Assembly (NCBI RefSeq): GCF_024436415.1
Contig: NZ_JAFMZQ010000001.1
Span: 2,604,001-2,668,000, forward strand
DNA: 64,000 nucleotides
Direction of reading: 5' to 3'
From: Pedobacter deserti
GTDB lineage: Bacteria; Bacteroidota; Bacteroidia; Sphingobacteriales; Sphingobacteriaceae
A program made the translations under genes and the position numbers. Every line of letters begins with the position of its first letter. Position 1 is the stretch's first letter. The notes under the pieces were generated by a model. The model worked only from the letters and a program-made list of their open reading frames with translations. It was not told the origin of the DNA and made no database searches. Shown here one piece after another: positions 39,025 through 46,860 of the stretch.

Positions 39025-41597
39025 TACTTCTTTGCTTTCGCCGTGGTTTTCCGTGCACCAGCCTTAGCGGTCGTTTTCTTTGCGGCTGTTTTCTTCACCT
39101 TAGGCGTAAAGGCGTCCGGAACCTGCTCCACGATCAGTTTCTTTACCTCATCCAGCGAAATCTCCGCAAGCGCTTCAGCAGTATATTTATCGTTGGTAGC
39201 CGGATTCTTTTTCAGCTTCAGCATGTCTTTACCAAAGCGAATGAAAGGTCCCCAGCGACCATTTTCAATAGCAATCTTTTCTTCCGGCCACTGCTGAATG
39301 AACCTGTTGGCTTCTTTATCCAGTTTTTTACGGATCAGTTCCTCAATGTCTTGCTGCTTTAAGTGATTGAAATTATAGGCCTTCGGCACATTGATAAACA
39401 AATCGTTCCATTTAATGAAAGGACCGAAGCGACCAGTACCCTTGGTTACCGGCAAGCCCTCAAAATGCGCTACCGGCGCATCAGCAGTAATCTTTTCATC
39501 GATAATCTCCTGCGCACGCGCCTGATCTATCGTCAGCGGATCCTCGTTCTTCGGCACAGAGATGAAAGCATCGCCCCATTTTACATAGGGACCAAAGCGA
39601 CCTATGCCCACCATCACTTCCTTACCCTGATAGTCTTCGAGTGCAAACGGGAGTTTAAAAAGTTCCAGTGCATCTTCCAGGCCTATCGTAGCCACAGATT
39701 GCGATTTCGTCAGACTAGCGTACTGCGGCTTCTCTTCGTCGTCGTTCTCGCCAATCTGCACCAGGGGACCAAAACGGCCTACCTTAGCATACACATTCTT
39801 GCCCGTGGCAGGGTCTGTTCCAAGCAAACGCTCCCCATTGGCGCGGTCGGCAGTCTCCAATGTCACCTCCACCTCGTTATGGAAAGGCTTATAAAAAGAG
39901 TGGAGCATCTTAGTCCATTCCTGAAGCCCCTGAGCGATCTCGTCAAACTCCTTCTCTACGCTTGCCGTAAAGTTGAAATCCACAATACCCTTAAAATGCT
40001 CCACCAGGAAATCGTTCACCACCTCACCAATGTCGGTAGGGAATAATTTAGCCTTTTCGGCTCCGGTTATTTCTGTCTTAGTTTGCTTATTTACAGCACC
40101 TTTATGCAACCTGATGCAAGTAAAACTACGCTGCTTTCCATCCCGGTCTTCCTTAACCACATAACCGCGGTTCTGAATAGTAGATATGGTAGGCGCATAG
40201 GTGGAAGGCCGGCCTATACCCAGCTCTTCAAGTTTCTTTACCAGACTAGCTTCCGTATATCGAGCAGGCGGACGCGAAAAACGTTCCGTAGCCAGCATTT
40301 CATTCAGCGTAAGCGCCTGTCCGCGTGTGAGCGGCGGCAGCAAACCAGCTTTTTCGCTGTCGTCTGCATCATCGTCGTCCGACGATTCCAGGTACACTTT
40401 TAGGAATCCGTCAAACCTAAGCACTTCGCCCTCGGCAACCAGATGTTCACCGCGGGTGCTGATTCCAATCTGCGCTGTGGTTTTCTCAAAAAGCGCTTCA
40501 CTCATCTGCGAGGCGATAGAACGCTTCCAGATCAATTCATATAAACGCTGCTCAGAGCTGTCGCCCGGCACCGTATGCTGATTAAAGTAGGTAGGACGAA
40601 TAGCCTCATGCGCTTCCTGTGCACCGGCCGATTTGGTCTTATATACCCTTCTCTGATGATATTTTTCTCCCCAGGCCGAATTAATTTCTGCCGCTGCAGC
40701 CTGAAGCGCAGTCTCCGATAAATTCACAGAGTCTGTCCTCATATAAGTAATACGCCCGCTTTCGTACAAGCGCTGCGCGATCTGCATGGTTCGGGAAACC
40801 GAATAACCCAACTTCCGGGCAGCTTCCTGCTGCAGGGTAGAGGTTGTAAACGGCGCTGCCGGATTGCGTTTGGCAGGCTTAGTCTCCAATGACGACACCG
40901 AAAACGAAGCGTTCATGCAATCCTTCAGAAAACTTTCTGCCTCTGCCTCGGTACCAAAGCGGTGCGGAAGTTCAGCCTTAACCAGCTCGCGGCCATTGCC
41001 GGTAGAGAACTCTGCCGTGATCTTGAAAGCCGCCACAGCGTTAAACTTATTAATCTCGCGTTCGCGGTCTACAATAAGCCTTACGGCTACCGATTGTACC
41101 CTTCCGGCCGACAAAGAAGGCTTCACCTTCTTCCACAACACCGGCGAAAGCTCAAAACCCACCAGCCTGTCGAGCACCCTCCGGGCCTGCTGCGCATGCA
41201 CCAGGTTATAATCGATGCGTCTCGGCGCTTCAATAGCTTTAAGTATAGCCGGTTTAGTGATCTCATGAAAAACGATCCGTTTTGTCTTATCTTCTTTCAG
41301 GCCAAGCGTCTCGAACAGGTGCCATGAAATCGCTTCTCCCTCGCGGTCCTCATCGGATGCGAGCCAGACCATCTCTGCTTGCTTAGCCAGCTTTTTCAGC
41401 TCAGCCACCACCTGCTTCTTGTCTGCAGGCACCTCGTAAGTCTGCGCAAAATTATTGTCAATGTCGATAGCCATATCGCCCTTAACCAGATCCCGGATAT
41501 GTCCGTAACTAGACTTAACAAGGAAATCCTTACCCAGATATCCTTCGATGGTTTTGGCTTTTGCAGGAGACTCGACGATTAACAGATTTTTGACCAT
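39024..41597 (-). CDS. topA: DNA topoisomerase I
   Basis: An 857-residue type IA topoisomerase that relaxes negative supercoils. The Toprim start is LLIVESPAKAKTIEGYLG, with the acidic SDEDREGEAI (about 81-90). The catalytic Tyr is residue 285 in GRITYMRTDSV. Instead of C4 zinc fingers the C-terminus has at least four topoisomerase repeats, each with a GRFGP/GRWGP phrase (about 615-790), followed by a Lys/Ala-rich tail (about 830-857) that can bind DNA. This organisation is normal for Bacteroidota. It starts a minus-strand run with the 134-residue gene. Confidence 0.95.
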   Translation of the reverse strand: MVKNLLIVESPAKAKTIEGYLGKDFLVKSSYGHIRDLVKGDMAIDIDNNFAQTYEVPADKKQVVAELKKLAKQAEMVWLASDEDREGEAISWHLFETLGLKEDKTKRIVFHEITKPAILKAIEAPRRIDYNLVHAQQARRVLDRLVGFELSPVLWKKVKPSLSAGRVQSVAVRLIVDREREINKFNAVAAFKITAEFSTGNGRELVKAELPHRFGTEAEAESFLKDCMNASFSVSSLETKPAKRNPAAPFTTSTLQQEAARKLGYSVSRTMQIAQRLYESGRITYMRTDSVNLSETALQAAAAEINSAWGEKYHQRRVYKTKSAGAQEAHEAIRPTYFNQHTVPGDSSEQRLYELIWKRSIASQMSEALFEKTTAQIGISTRGEHLVAEGEVLRFDGFLKVYLESSDDDDADDSEKAGLLPPLTRGQALTLNEMLATERFSRPPARYTEASLVKKLEELGIGRPSTYAPTISTIQNRGYVVKEDRDGKQRSFTCIRLHKGAVNKQTKTEITGAEKAKLFPTDIGEVVNDFLVEHFKGIVDFNFTASVEKEFDEIAQGLQEWTKMLHSFYKPFHNEVEVTLETADRANGERLLGTDPATGKNVYAKVGRFGPLVQIGENDDEEKPQYASLTKSQSVATIGLEDALELFKLPFALEDYQGKEVMVGIGRFGPYVKWGDAFISVPKNEDPLTIDQARAQEIIDEKITADAPVAHFEGLPVTKGTGRFGPFIKWNDLFINVPKAYNFNHLKQQDIEELIRKKLDKEANRFIQQWPEEKIAIENGRWGPFIRFGKDMLKLKKNPATNDKYTAEALAEISLDEVKKLIVEQVPDAFTPKVKKTAAKKTTAKAGARKTTAKAKK

Positions 41598-41751
41598 TCA
41601 GACCGATTTTCTGCAAATAAAGCTATAATTAAGCCGAATATCAAAATCAGATCGGAATTTTATAATAAAATAAGCGCAACTACATTGTCACCCATCCAGT
41701 AAATCGCTAGGTTTTACCAGCTTATGTTATAACAAGCCTGAGACTGAACGC

Positions 41752-41985
41752 TTAACTAAAGAACTCCTGGACAAGTTGCCCTGCTAGCTCCGCATTTTCA
41801 GCAGCCACCCACACTTCGGCAGCATTGAAACCACCGGCGCTAACGGCCGGTGATTCAATGGAACTCATATGTTCATTCTTGACCATACACGGTAAATCAT
41901 GTTCCAGAAACATGCTTTCTATCATCTTCGCTTTCCAAACATCGCCAGAAAACACTTGTACCAGTCGGCCGCTATCGTTTTTCAT
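41752..41985 (-). CDS. DUF2007 small protein
   Basis: A 77-residue soluble protein with the DUF2007 pattern: VQVFSGDVWKAKMIESMFLEHDLPCMVKNE and, near the end, AEVWVAAENAELAGQLVQEFF. Members resemble the ferredoxin-like signal-transducing P-II fold and are thought to bind a partner, but no function is known. The ATG at 41985 is chosen; an in-frame TTG at 41991 is less likely. It starts 10 bp after the stop of the DUF6266 gene on the same strand, so they may be cotranscribed. Confidence 0.8.
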   Translation of the reverse strand: MKNDSGRLVQVFSGDVWKAKMIESMFLEHDLPCMVKNEHMSSIESPAVSAGGFNAAEVWVAAENAELAGQLVQEFFS

Positions 41986-41995
41986 GCTCAATTAA

Positions 41996-42667
41996 TTAAA
42001 GGGAGATTTGTCCGCAATACACACTGTCAGACACCCGCTGCCTGTCGTTCGATATAAAGGCTACATAAGTCTCCACTACCGTATCTGACTCACCTAACCA
42101 TGACTTGGATTTTTCCGGATTAATCTCCAGTGTTTCCACACCAGCCGTGCGCCGCGCACCACCCACAATGAAAAAAGCCCTCATGGTATCCGGCAAATAA
42201 GCGAGCACCATGACCTGATCGCTCCTGCGGGCATAACCCCAATTGGCATCCACATCCCAGGTGAAGGTAAGGACATTGTCTTCAAACGAAACCGCAGCAT
42301 TTTGCGGTTCAGGAAGATTTCCCTCACTCACAATCACCCTACTGTAGTCGACCCACAGGTTAGGATGCTCACCCATAATGGCGTGCTCCCTGAAGAGGCT
42401 CGTCGCCGCATTTTGCGGAATCTTCGTAGTACCCTTTGTAGCCGGGTGGAAGCTGTAGCACACAAAATCCTTCAGCGGACTCACATACTTCTGCGCCATG
42501 CGAAACCTTGCCTGAGAATCGGCCAGTTTGCCCGTAGCTTTTTTCCTGCGCTTTGCCGTTTTTCGCGGACGCATCCTCGTCACGTTTTCCCCGCGTCTTA
42601 CGTAATTTACGATGTTCCCAAGTAACCCGATCAGGAACCCGTAAGGACCATTTTTTAGTCTAGCCAT
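41996..42667 (-). CDS. DUF6266-family protein, copy 3
   Basis: A 223-residue relative of the proteins at 8363 and 9075. It has the start NGPYGFLIGLLGNIVNYVRRGENVTRMRP, then a Lys/Arg-rich stretch (RKTAKRRKKATGK), FRMAQKYVSPLKDF and the end phrase SDSVYCGQISL with the S.YxGQ. pattern. It lacks a signal peptide. It is far from the other two copies, so the family is spread in this genome. The longer basic segment is a difference from the other copies. Function is unknown. Confidence 0.6.
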   Translation of the reverse strand: MARLKNGPYGFLIGLLGNIVNYVRRGENVTRMRPRKTAKRRKKATGKLADSQARFRMAQKYVSPLKDFVCYSFHPATKGTTKIPQNAATSLFREHAIMGEHPNLWVDYSRVIVSEGNLPEPQNAAVSFEDNVLTFTWDVDANWGYARRSDQVMVLAYLPDTMRAFFIVGGARRTAGVETLEINPEKSKSWLGESDTVVETYVAFISNDRQRVSDSVYCGQISL

Positions 42668-42807
42668 AATTTTATTTTTTAATATTTAATAAACGTTTAA
42701 ACAATAATAAAGAAAAATAACCGAAACTGCCAAGCCATTGGGTAAATATTTTACGCTGGTTCTCCGCTGATATTATACTGCTATAAAACGGCTTTTACAC
42801 TGGTTTA

Positions 42808-42862
42808 AGCAGACTAATACCAGTCTAATAGCAGTGTAATACCAGTCTAAAAGCAGTCTAAT
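42808..42862. repeat. Five 11-bp tandem repeats upstream of gpx
   Basis: Five consecutive 11-bp units fit A(G/C)CAG(T/A)(C/G)TAA(T/A): starts at 42808, 42819, 42830, 42841 and 42852. Units alternate AGCAG and ACCAG. Just upstream the inverse form ATTATACTGCT appears near 42767-42777, and ACTGGTTTA near 42799-42807. The 11-bp period places each copy on about the same face of the helix. It lies 52 bp upstream of the gpx -7 box. Confidence 0.75.
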
Positions 42863-42913
42863 TGACACACGCAATGGCCGTTGAAATGCCAAGCTTTTCA
42901 ATTATTCAGGCAA

Positions 42914-42921
42914 TATTTTTG
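42914..42921 (+). promoter_or_regulatory. Candidate -7 box for the glutathione peroxidase gene
   Basis: TATTTTTG matches TAnnTTTG and lies 33 bp before the ATG at 42955. A -33 element at the usual spacing was not seen. Confidence 0.45.
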
Positions 42922-42954
42922 TGTGTATATTCGTCTAATAAAAAAACCATATTT

Positions 42955-43467
42955 ATGACTACATTATTGATTATGCTGAGCCTGCTTTTTACGCCGCCGG
43001 CAAAAAGCGTACACGATTTTTCGTTTACCAGTATCGATGGTAAAAAGATCAGCCTGTCTAAATTTAAAGGCAAGAAAATCATGATCGTGAACACTGCCTC
43101 GAAATGCGGTTTTACGCCGCAGTATGAAGAGCTTGAGAAACTACATAAGCAGTATGGTAAAAAGCTGGTTGTTATTGGTTTTCCTGCGGGAAATTTTGGG
43201 GGACAGGAACTGGCTACCAACAGCGAGATCAAGGAGTTTTGCTCGAGCAAGTTTGATGTGTCATTTCTGATGGCTGAAAAGAGCAGTGTAAAAGGCGATG
43301 ACATCACGCCGCTGTTCAAGTATCTTACCACAGCTGAAAACCCTGATTTCAAAGGCGATATCAACTGGAATTTCGAGAAATTCCTCATCGACGAGAACGG
43401 AAAACTTATACACCGCTACCGCTCCAAAGTAAAGCCGCTCGACGAGAGTGTTGTGAAAAATATTTAA
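42955..43467 (+). CDS. Glutathione peroxidase-like thiol peroxidase
   Basis: A 170-residue protein of the Cys-type GPx family, with a short hydrophobic N-terminus (MTTLLIMLSLLFTPPAKS) that is probably a signal for export. The peroxidatic Cys is in NTASKCGFTPQYEEL; the tetrad Gln is in FGGQE and the Trp-Asn in WNFEKFL. The phrase is FPAGNFGGQE in place of the common FPCNQFG. A second Cys in KEFCSSKF corresponds to the resolving Cys of thioredoxin-dependent GPx, so the reductant is likely thioredoxin rather than glutathione. Start at 42955 is chosen; an upstream frame from 42862 overlaps the 11-bp repeats. Confidence 0.9.
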   Translation: MTTLLIMLSLLFTPPAKSVHDFSFTSIDGKKISLSKFKGKKIMIVNTASKCGFTPQYEELEKLHKQYGKKLVVIGFPAGNFGGQELATNSEIKEFCSSKFDVSFLMAEKSSVKGDDITPLFKYLTTAENPDFKGDINWNFEKFLIDENGKLIHRYRSKVKPLDESVVKNI

Positions 43468-43504
43468 CACAAGTGATGCACTGAATTTTTGGTGCACCGT
43501 AAAT

Positions 43505-43534
43505 AAAAAGGGAATGCTTTAACATTCCCTTTTT
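43505..43534 (+). terminator. Terminator after the glutathione peroxidase gene
   Basis: AAAAAGGGAATG (43505-43516) pairs with CATTCCCTTTTT (43523-43534) around a six-base loop and continues in a T-rich tail. Confidence 0.85.
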
Positions 43535-43582
43535 GCTTTTTTGGCCGTAGAATGTTATTTTAGGTAACCAAATCTTGAAATC

Positions 43583-44050
43583 ATGGAGAAGAAACATCAG
43601 TACCAGGCGACAGTGGAATGGACGGGCAATCTAGGCAGCGGAACCTTCAATTATACCTCATATAAGCGCGATCACCTGATTCAGGCACCGGGCCGTCCGG
43701 CTATTGAATGTTCTTCTGACTCGGCTTTCAGGGGTGATGCAAAAAGGTACAATCCGGAGGAGCTGTTGCTTTCGTCGGTTTCGTCATGTCACATGCTCTG
43801 GTATTTACATCTCTGTGCTGAAGCAGGTATTATTGTGCTGGAATACCGTGACGAAGCCAGTGGCTTAATGCTCGAAAATTCTGATGGTTCAGGCGCTTTC
43901 AAAGAGATCGTTTTGAAACCAAAAGTTAAGGTGGCGAACGCAGATATGCTTGGGAAAGCCGAGGAACTTCACAAGAAAGCAAATGAGTTTTGTTTTATTG
44001 CACGCTCGCTGAACTTCCCGGTGCGCCATGAGCCGGAGATTTTGGTTTAA
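43583..44050 (+). CDS. OsmC/Ohr-family peroxiredoxin
   Basis: A 155-residue cytoplasmic protein with the OsmC fold. The two redox cysteines are in LLSSVSSCHMLWYLHL (about 72) and NEFCFIARSLN (about 137), the spacing of OsmC/Ohr thiol peroxidases. A phrase PEELLLSS just before the first Cys is diagnostic. It reduces organic hydroperoxides. It follows a GPx gene across a terminator, so the two peroxidases are neighbours but separate units. Its TAA overlaps the end of the small minus-strand gene by four bases. Confidence 0.9.
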   Translation: MEKKHQYQATVEWTGNLGSGTFNYTSYKRDHLIQAPGRPAIECSSDSAFRGDAKRYNPEELLLSSVSSCHMLWYLHLCAEAGIIVLEYRDEASGLMLENSDGSGAFKEIVLKPKVKVANADMLGKAEELHKKANEFCFIARSLNFPVRHEPEILV

Positions 44051-44217
44051 ACGCCGGAACCTTTGTCCCTTTTCATTTCTTCATGGATATCTTTCAGGAT
44101 GGCGTTGCGCTTCCTGCTGGATTTACGGATATCGTTTATAATCCAGAAGAAATAAATGGCGGCGCCGATCATGGCAGCGAAATACAGGTAGGGGAAGATA
44201 CTAAAGAAGCTGAACAT
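44047..44217 (-). CDS. Unrecognised 56-residue single-span membrane protein
   Basis: A short frame on the minus strand reading MFSFFSIFPYLYFAAMIGAA... with one hydrophobic helix (about 5-27), then a basic and acidic cytoplasmic tail rich in Lys, Arg and Glu ending DKGSGV. The composition is that of a real small membrane protein. It overlaps the OsmC stop by four bases and is divergent from the ABC gene pair. No named family is recognised. Confidence 0.65.
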   Translation of the reverse strand: MFSFFSIFPYLYFAAMIGAAIYFFWIINDIRKSSRKRNAILKDIHEEMKRDKGSGV

Positions 44218-44305
44218 ATGATTTTTCGGTTAGCGTTTGTTGATTGCGTTAGGTTGATTGATCAAATATATTTATTTTGAGGGACATTAACTAGAGCTCA
44301 GCAAG

Positions 44306-44590
44306 ATGCAAATAATTAGCGCCCTTTGGTATTTTCAACGTCGGCTGGTGTTGCCGGCATTTCTTTTATCTTTCCTGCTTTCGTTTTTTATGATGGGCTG
44401 GTCGCGCGTGATGGCCGGTACAGGACTGGGAATGTTGTTGCTGATGCCTACTGCGCATCTTCTGGTGTACGACTGGACCTACAAAAATGAGTATTTGTTT
44501 TACCATAACATGGGCCTCTCGAGGCGGTTGTTATGGTTAAGCACGCTTTTGGTAGGCATGGTGATGGCGGCAATATTTTTCGCTTTATGA
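44306..44590 (+). CDS. Small polytopic membrane protein coupled to an ABC ATPase
   Basis: A 94-residue very hydrophobic protein with about three membrane segments (roughly 13-32, 35-53 and 72-94) and a short polar middle, DWTYKNEYLFYHNMGLSRR. Its TGA overlaps the ABC ATPase ATG (ATGA), so the two are translationally coupled. It could be a very short permease or an accessory subunit; known ABC permeases are usually 5-6 helices per subunit, so a multimer would be required. No family is recognised. Confidence 0.65.
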   Translation: MQIISALWYFQRRLVLPAFLLSFLLSFFMMGWSRVMAGTGLGMLLLMPTAHLLVYDWTYKNEYLFYHNMGLSRRLLWLSTLLVGMVMAAIFFAL

Positions 44591-45273
44591 GTTCTGGTTT
44601 GCATGTTGACAGTGTGAGGAAACAATTCCGCGGGCGCTTTGTGCTGAATGATGTGTTCCTGTCTTGCCAGATTGGTGAGACTGTTGGACTTCTGGGGCGA
44701 AACGGTTCGGGAAAGTCGACTTTACTTAAGATTATATCTGGGACGCTATCGGCGGATTATAAATACATTTCTATAGACAACCTCCGGCTTGCTGATTCGT
44801 TCCGGTCGCGCCGACTAATGCGTTACCTGCCACAAGATAACTTTCTACCCAGCCACATAAGTATCGAAAGTATATTATGTTGCTTTTGCAGCAGCCCGAA
44901 CGCCGATGTACTTCGACGAAGTATTCATGTTCAACCTTTTCTGAAACGTTTGCCTGGAGATTTGTCGGGCGGCGAGAAGCGTATTATAGAAATCTTGCTG
45001 CTTCTGAACTCAGATGCGAAGTACGTGCTTTTAGATGAACCTTTTAATGGTCTGGCGCCCCTGCATGTGGAAATTGTGAAAGATATTATCCGGAGTGCAA
45101 GTGGTAAGGGGATTGTGGTTACCGACCATGATTACCGCAACGTACTCGAAATATCATCTAGGGTGATCCTGATGCAGGAAGGAAATACCAAAAAGGTTAA
45201 CCGGGCTACTGACCTGATCGATTTTGGCTATCTGCAAAGACACATTGTTGTAGAGTGGGAGCCGAGAGGATAG
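44587..45273 (+). CDS. ABC transporter ATP-binding protein
   Basis: A 228-residue ABC ATPase with all motifs: Walker A GRNGSGKST (about 37-45), Q-loop YLPQDN, signature LSGGEKR (about 129-135), Walker B YVLLDEPFNGL and H-loop VVTDHDY. Start at 44587 is chosen because the ATG overlaps the upstream stop; a longer frame starts inside the small gene. It has no membrane domain, so it should work with the 94-residue protein. Substrate is unknown; export or a non-transport role is possible. Confidence 0.88.
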   Translation: MSSGLHVDSVRKQFRGRFVLNDVFLSCQIGETVGLLGRNGSGKSTLLKIISGTLSADYKYISIDNLRLADSFRSRRLMRYLPQDNFLPSHISIESILCCFCSSPNADVLRRSIHVQPFLKRLPGDLSGGEKRIIEILLLLNSDAKYVLLDEPFNGLAPLHVEIVKDIIRSASGKGIVVTDHDYRNVLEISSRVILMQEGNTKKVNRATDLIDFGYLQRHIVVEWEPRG

Positions 45274-45327
45274 GGTTACCTTTTTGCCTTTTCCTGTATT
45301 AATACTAAATCCAAATTATTTAATTTT

Positions 45328-45694
45328 ATGAAAAGGTGTTTAATCTATTGTGTATTCGCAATGGTGGCTTTGGGCTGCGACAAAAATAGACATGGCGAAC
45401 ATGCGGATGCGACTGCGCCCCTTGAAGAAAACGCGGATACGCTGTTGTCGGATAAGGTGATCAAGACGGCTGATATGAGATTCGGGTGAAGGATGTGCAA
45501 GGTACGAAGCAGCTGATTACAGGCCGCCTTTTGTGAACCGGCTCATGCTGAATATCCAATCAGGATGGATCATGTTTGTGGAGTTTCTTCTGTTCCTGAC
45601 CAATTTATGGATGTTCATATTAGTTGCGGTAGCTGGCTATGTGGCTTACAAAAGATTGTCGTATATTAGAGTTATCAAATCAAACGCAAAATGA
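45328..45694 (+). pseudogene. Decayed DUF4349-family lipoprotein gene
   Basis: The first frame encodes a lipoprotein signal (MKRCLIYCVFAMVALGCDKN) and the DUF4349 start DKVIKTADMRF, then stops at TGA 45487. With one extra base before the G run the frame continues RVKDVQGTKQLIT, so a frameshift is present. About 170 residues of the family core are then missing, and the last frame (from about 45532) encodes the C-terminal part PPFVNRLMLNIQSGW...FILVAVAGYVAYKRLSYIRV with the membrane helix. The TGA at 45692-45694 overlaps the next gene's ATG. Both a frameshift and an internal deletion mark it as non-functional. Confidence 0.75.
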
Positions 45695-46860
45695 TTAAAC
45701 GCAATCTCGCAATCCTGCTGCTGCTGGCTCCGGTTGCCTTGGCTTTTGGCCAAAAAAAGTATACTATTCATGGAAAGTTAAAGGGTGTGGGAGATGGTGC
45801 GGTGATTCGCCTGATGCGAGACGAGGGTAACTTATTGACGACCCTTGGTACGGATACGGTGAAGAATGGCGGTTTTTATTTCTCAGGGGAGGCTACAGAG
45901 CTCACGGCGATGGCACTGATCGGCGATGGCCCTGGCTTTCCTTCGAAATGGCTGGATATATGGGTTACGCCCGGCAGTAGTGTAGCAATTGCGGGTGAAA
46001 ATAAGCTGCTGAAAACATGGAAGGTATCGAGCAAGGTTCCTGAACAACAAGTGCAACAGCGGTTTATGCGGGCGAGCAAGCTTGTACTCGACGAACTGCA
46101 AGGCTTATCGGCCCAGGAAAGCGCCTTGCTGGAGCAGAGGGAGGGGGCAGATGAAGCAAAAACCAAACGCATCTGGGCTAGTGTAGATTCGCTCCGCCGG
46201 ATACAGGACGGGCTCCATAGCAAGGTGTCGTACAACGAGCTGGCGCTTCTGACGACCATAAAGAAACATGACAGGGTATGGATGGGTGTGTTAAATGACT
46301 TGTCGCGAACAGTAAGATACGGTTCTGACACAGTCTTGAGGAGGCGGGTAACTGATGTCTATCGTGGTCTGAGCAATCAGGAAAAGAATAATGATCAGGG
46401 ATCGGAGATTCGCGTAAATCTTTTTCCGCCAGTGGTGGTGAAGGTGGGAGAGCAGATTGCCGATACGATGTTGAGGGATTTGGAGGGTAACAGCCGCAGG
46501 CTCGCCGACTATCGTGGCAAGTATTTGCTGATTGATTTCTGGAGCGTGGGCTGTGGTCCCTGCATCATGGCTATGCCGGATTTGAAGGCGCTTCATGAAC
46601 GCATGCAGGATAAGGTTGCCGTGATCAGTTTTAGTACCGACCGCAACAGGGAAACGTGGAAAAAGGCCTGTGCTTCCTATAAAATGAACTGGATCAATCT
46701 TAGTGACGGCCTGGGTAATAGCGGTCTTGCAGCAAAATTCGGCGTAAGCGGCATTCCGCACTATGTGATCATCTCCCCGGAGGGTGTGCTTCTCGATTCA
46801 TGGGTTGGCCACGCCGATGGCTTGCTGGCTAAAAAGGTCGCCCAGCACGTGAAAGATTAA
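45691..46860 (+). CDS. TlpA-like thioredoxin-family protein with N-terminal DUF4369 domain
   Basis: A 389-residue exported protein (signal about 1-20, LAFGQ). The N-terminal DUF4369-like beta domain (about 23-125; YTIHGKLKGVGDGAVIRLMRD) precedes a helical region and a TlpA/AhpC thioredoxin fold (about 250-389) with a functional CGPC site in FWSVGCGPCIMAMPDL. In Bacteroidota such proteins are periplasmic disulphide reductases. Its start overlaps the end of the DUF4349 pseudogene by four bases. It converges on mnmA with a four-base overlap of the stops. Confidence 0.88.
   Translation: MIKRNLAILLLLAPVALAFGQKKYTIHGKLKGVGDGAVIRLMRDEGNLLTTLGTDTVKNGGFYFSGEATELTAMALIGDGPGFPSKWLDIWVTPGSSVAIAGENKLLKTWKVSSKVPEQQVQQRFMRASKLVLDELQGLSAQESALLEQREGADEAKTKRIWASVDSLRRIQDGLHSKVSYNELALLTTIKKHDRVWMGVLNDLSRTVRYGSDTVLRRRVTDVYRGLSNQEKNNDQGSEIRVNLFPPVVVKVGEQIADTMLRDLEGNSRRLADYRGKYLLIDFWSVGCGPCIMAMPDLKALHERMQDKVAVISFSTDRNRETWKKACASYKMNWINLSDGLGNSGLAAKFGVSGIPHYVIISPEGVLLDSWVGHADGLLAKKVAQHVKD

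Noticed and set aside
41725..41734. A 10-bp palindrome TGTTATAACA downstream of the DUF2007 gene
   Set aside because: Too short and AT-rich to support as a site without repeats elsewhere.
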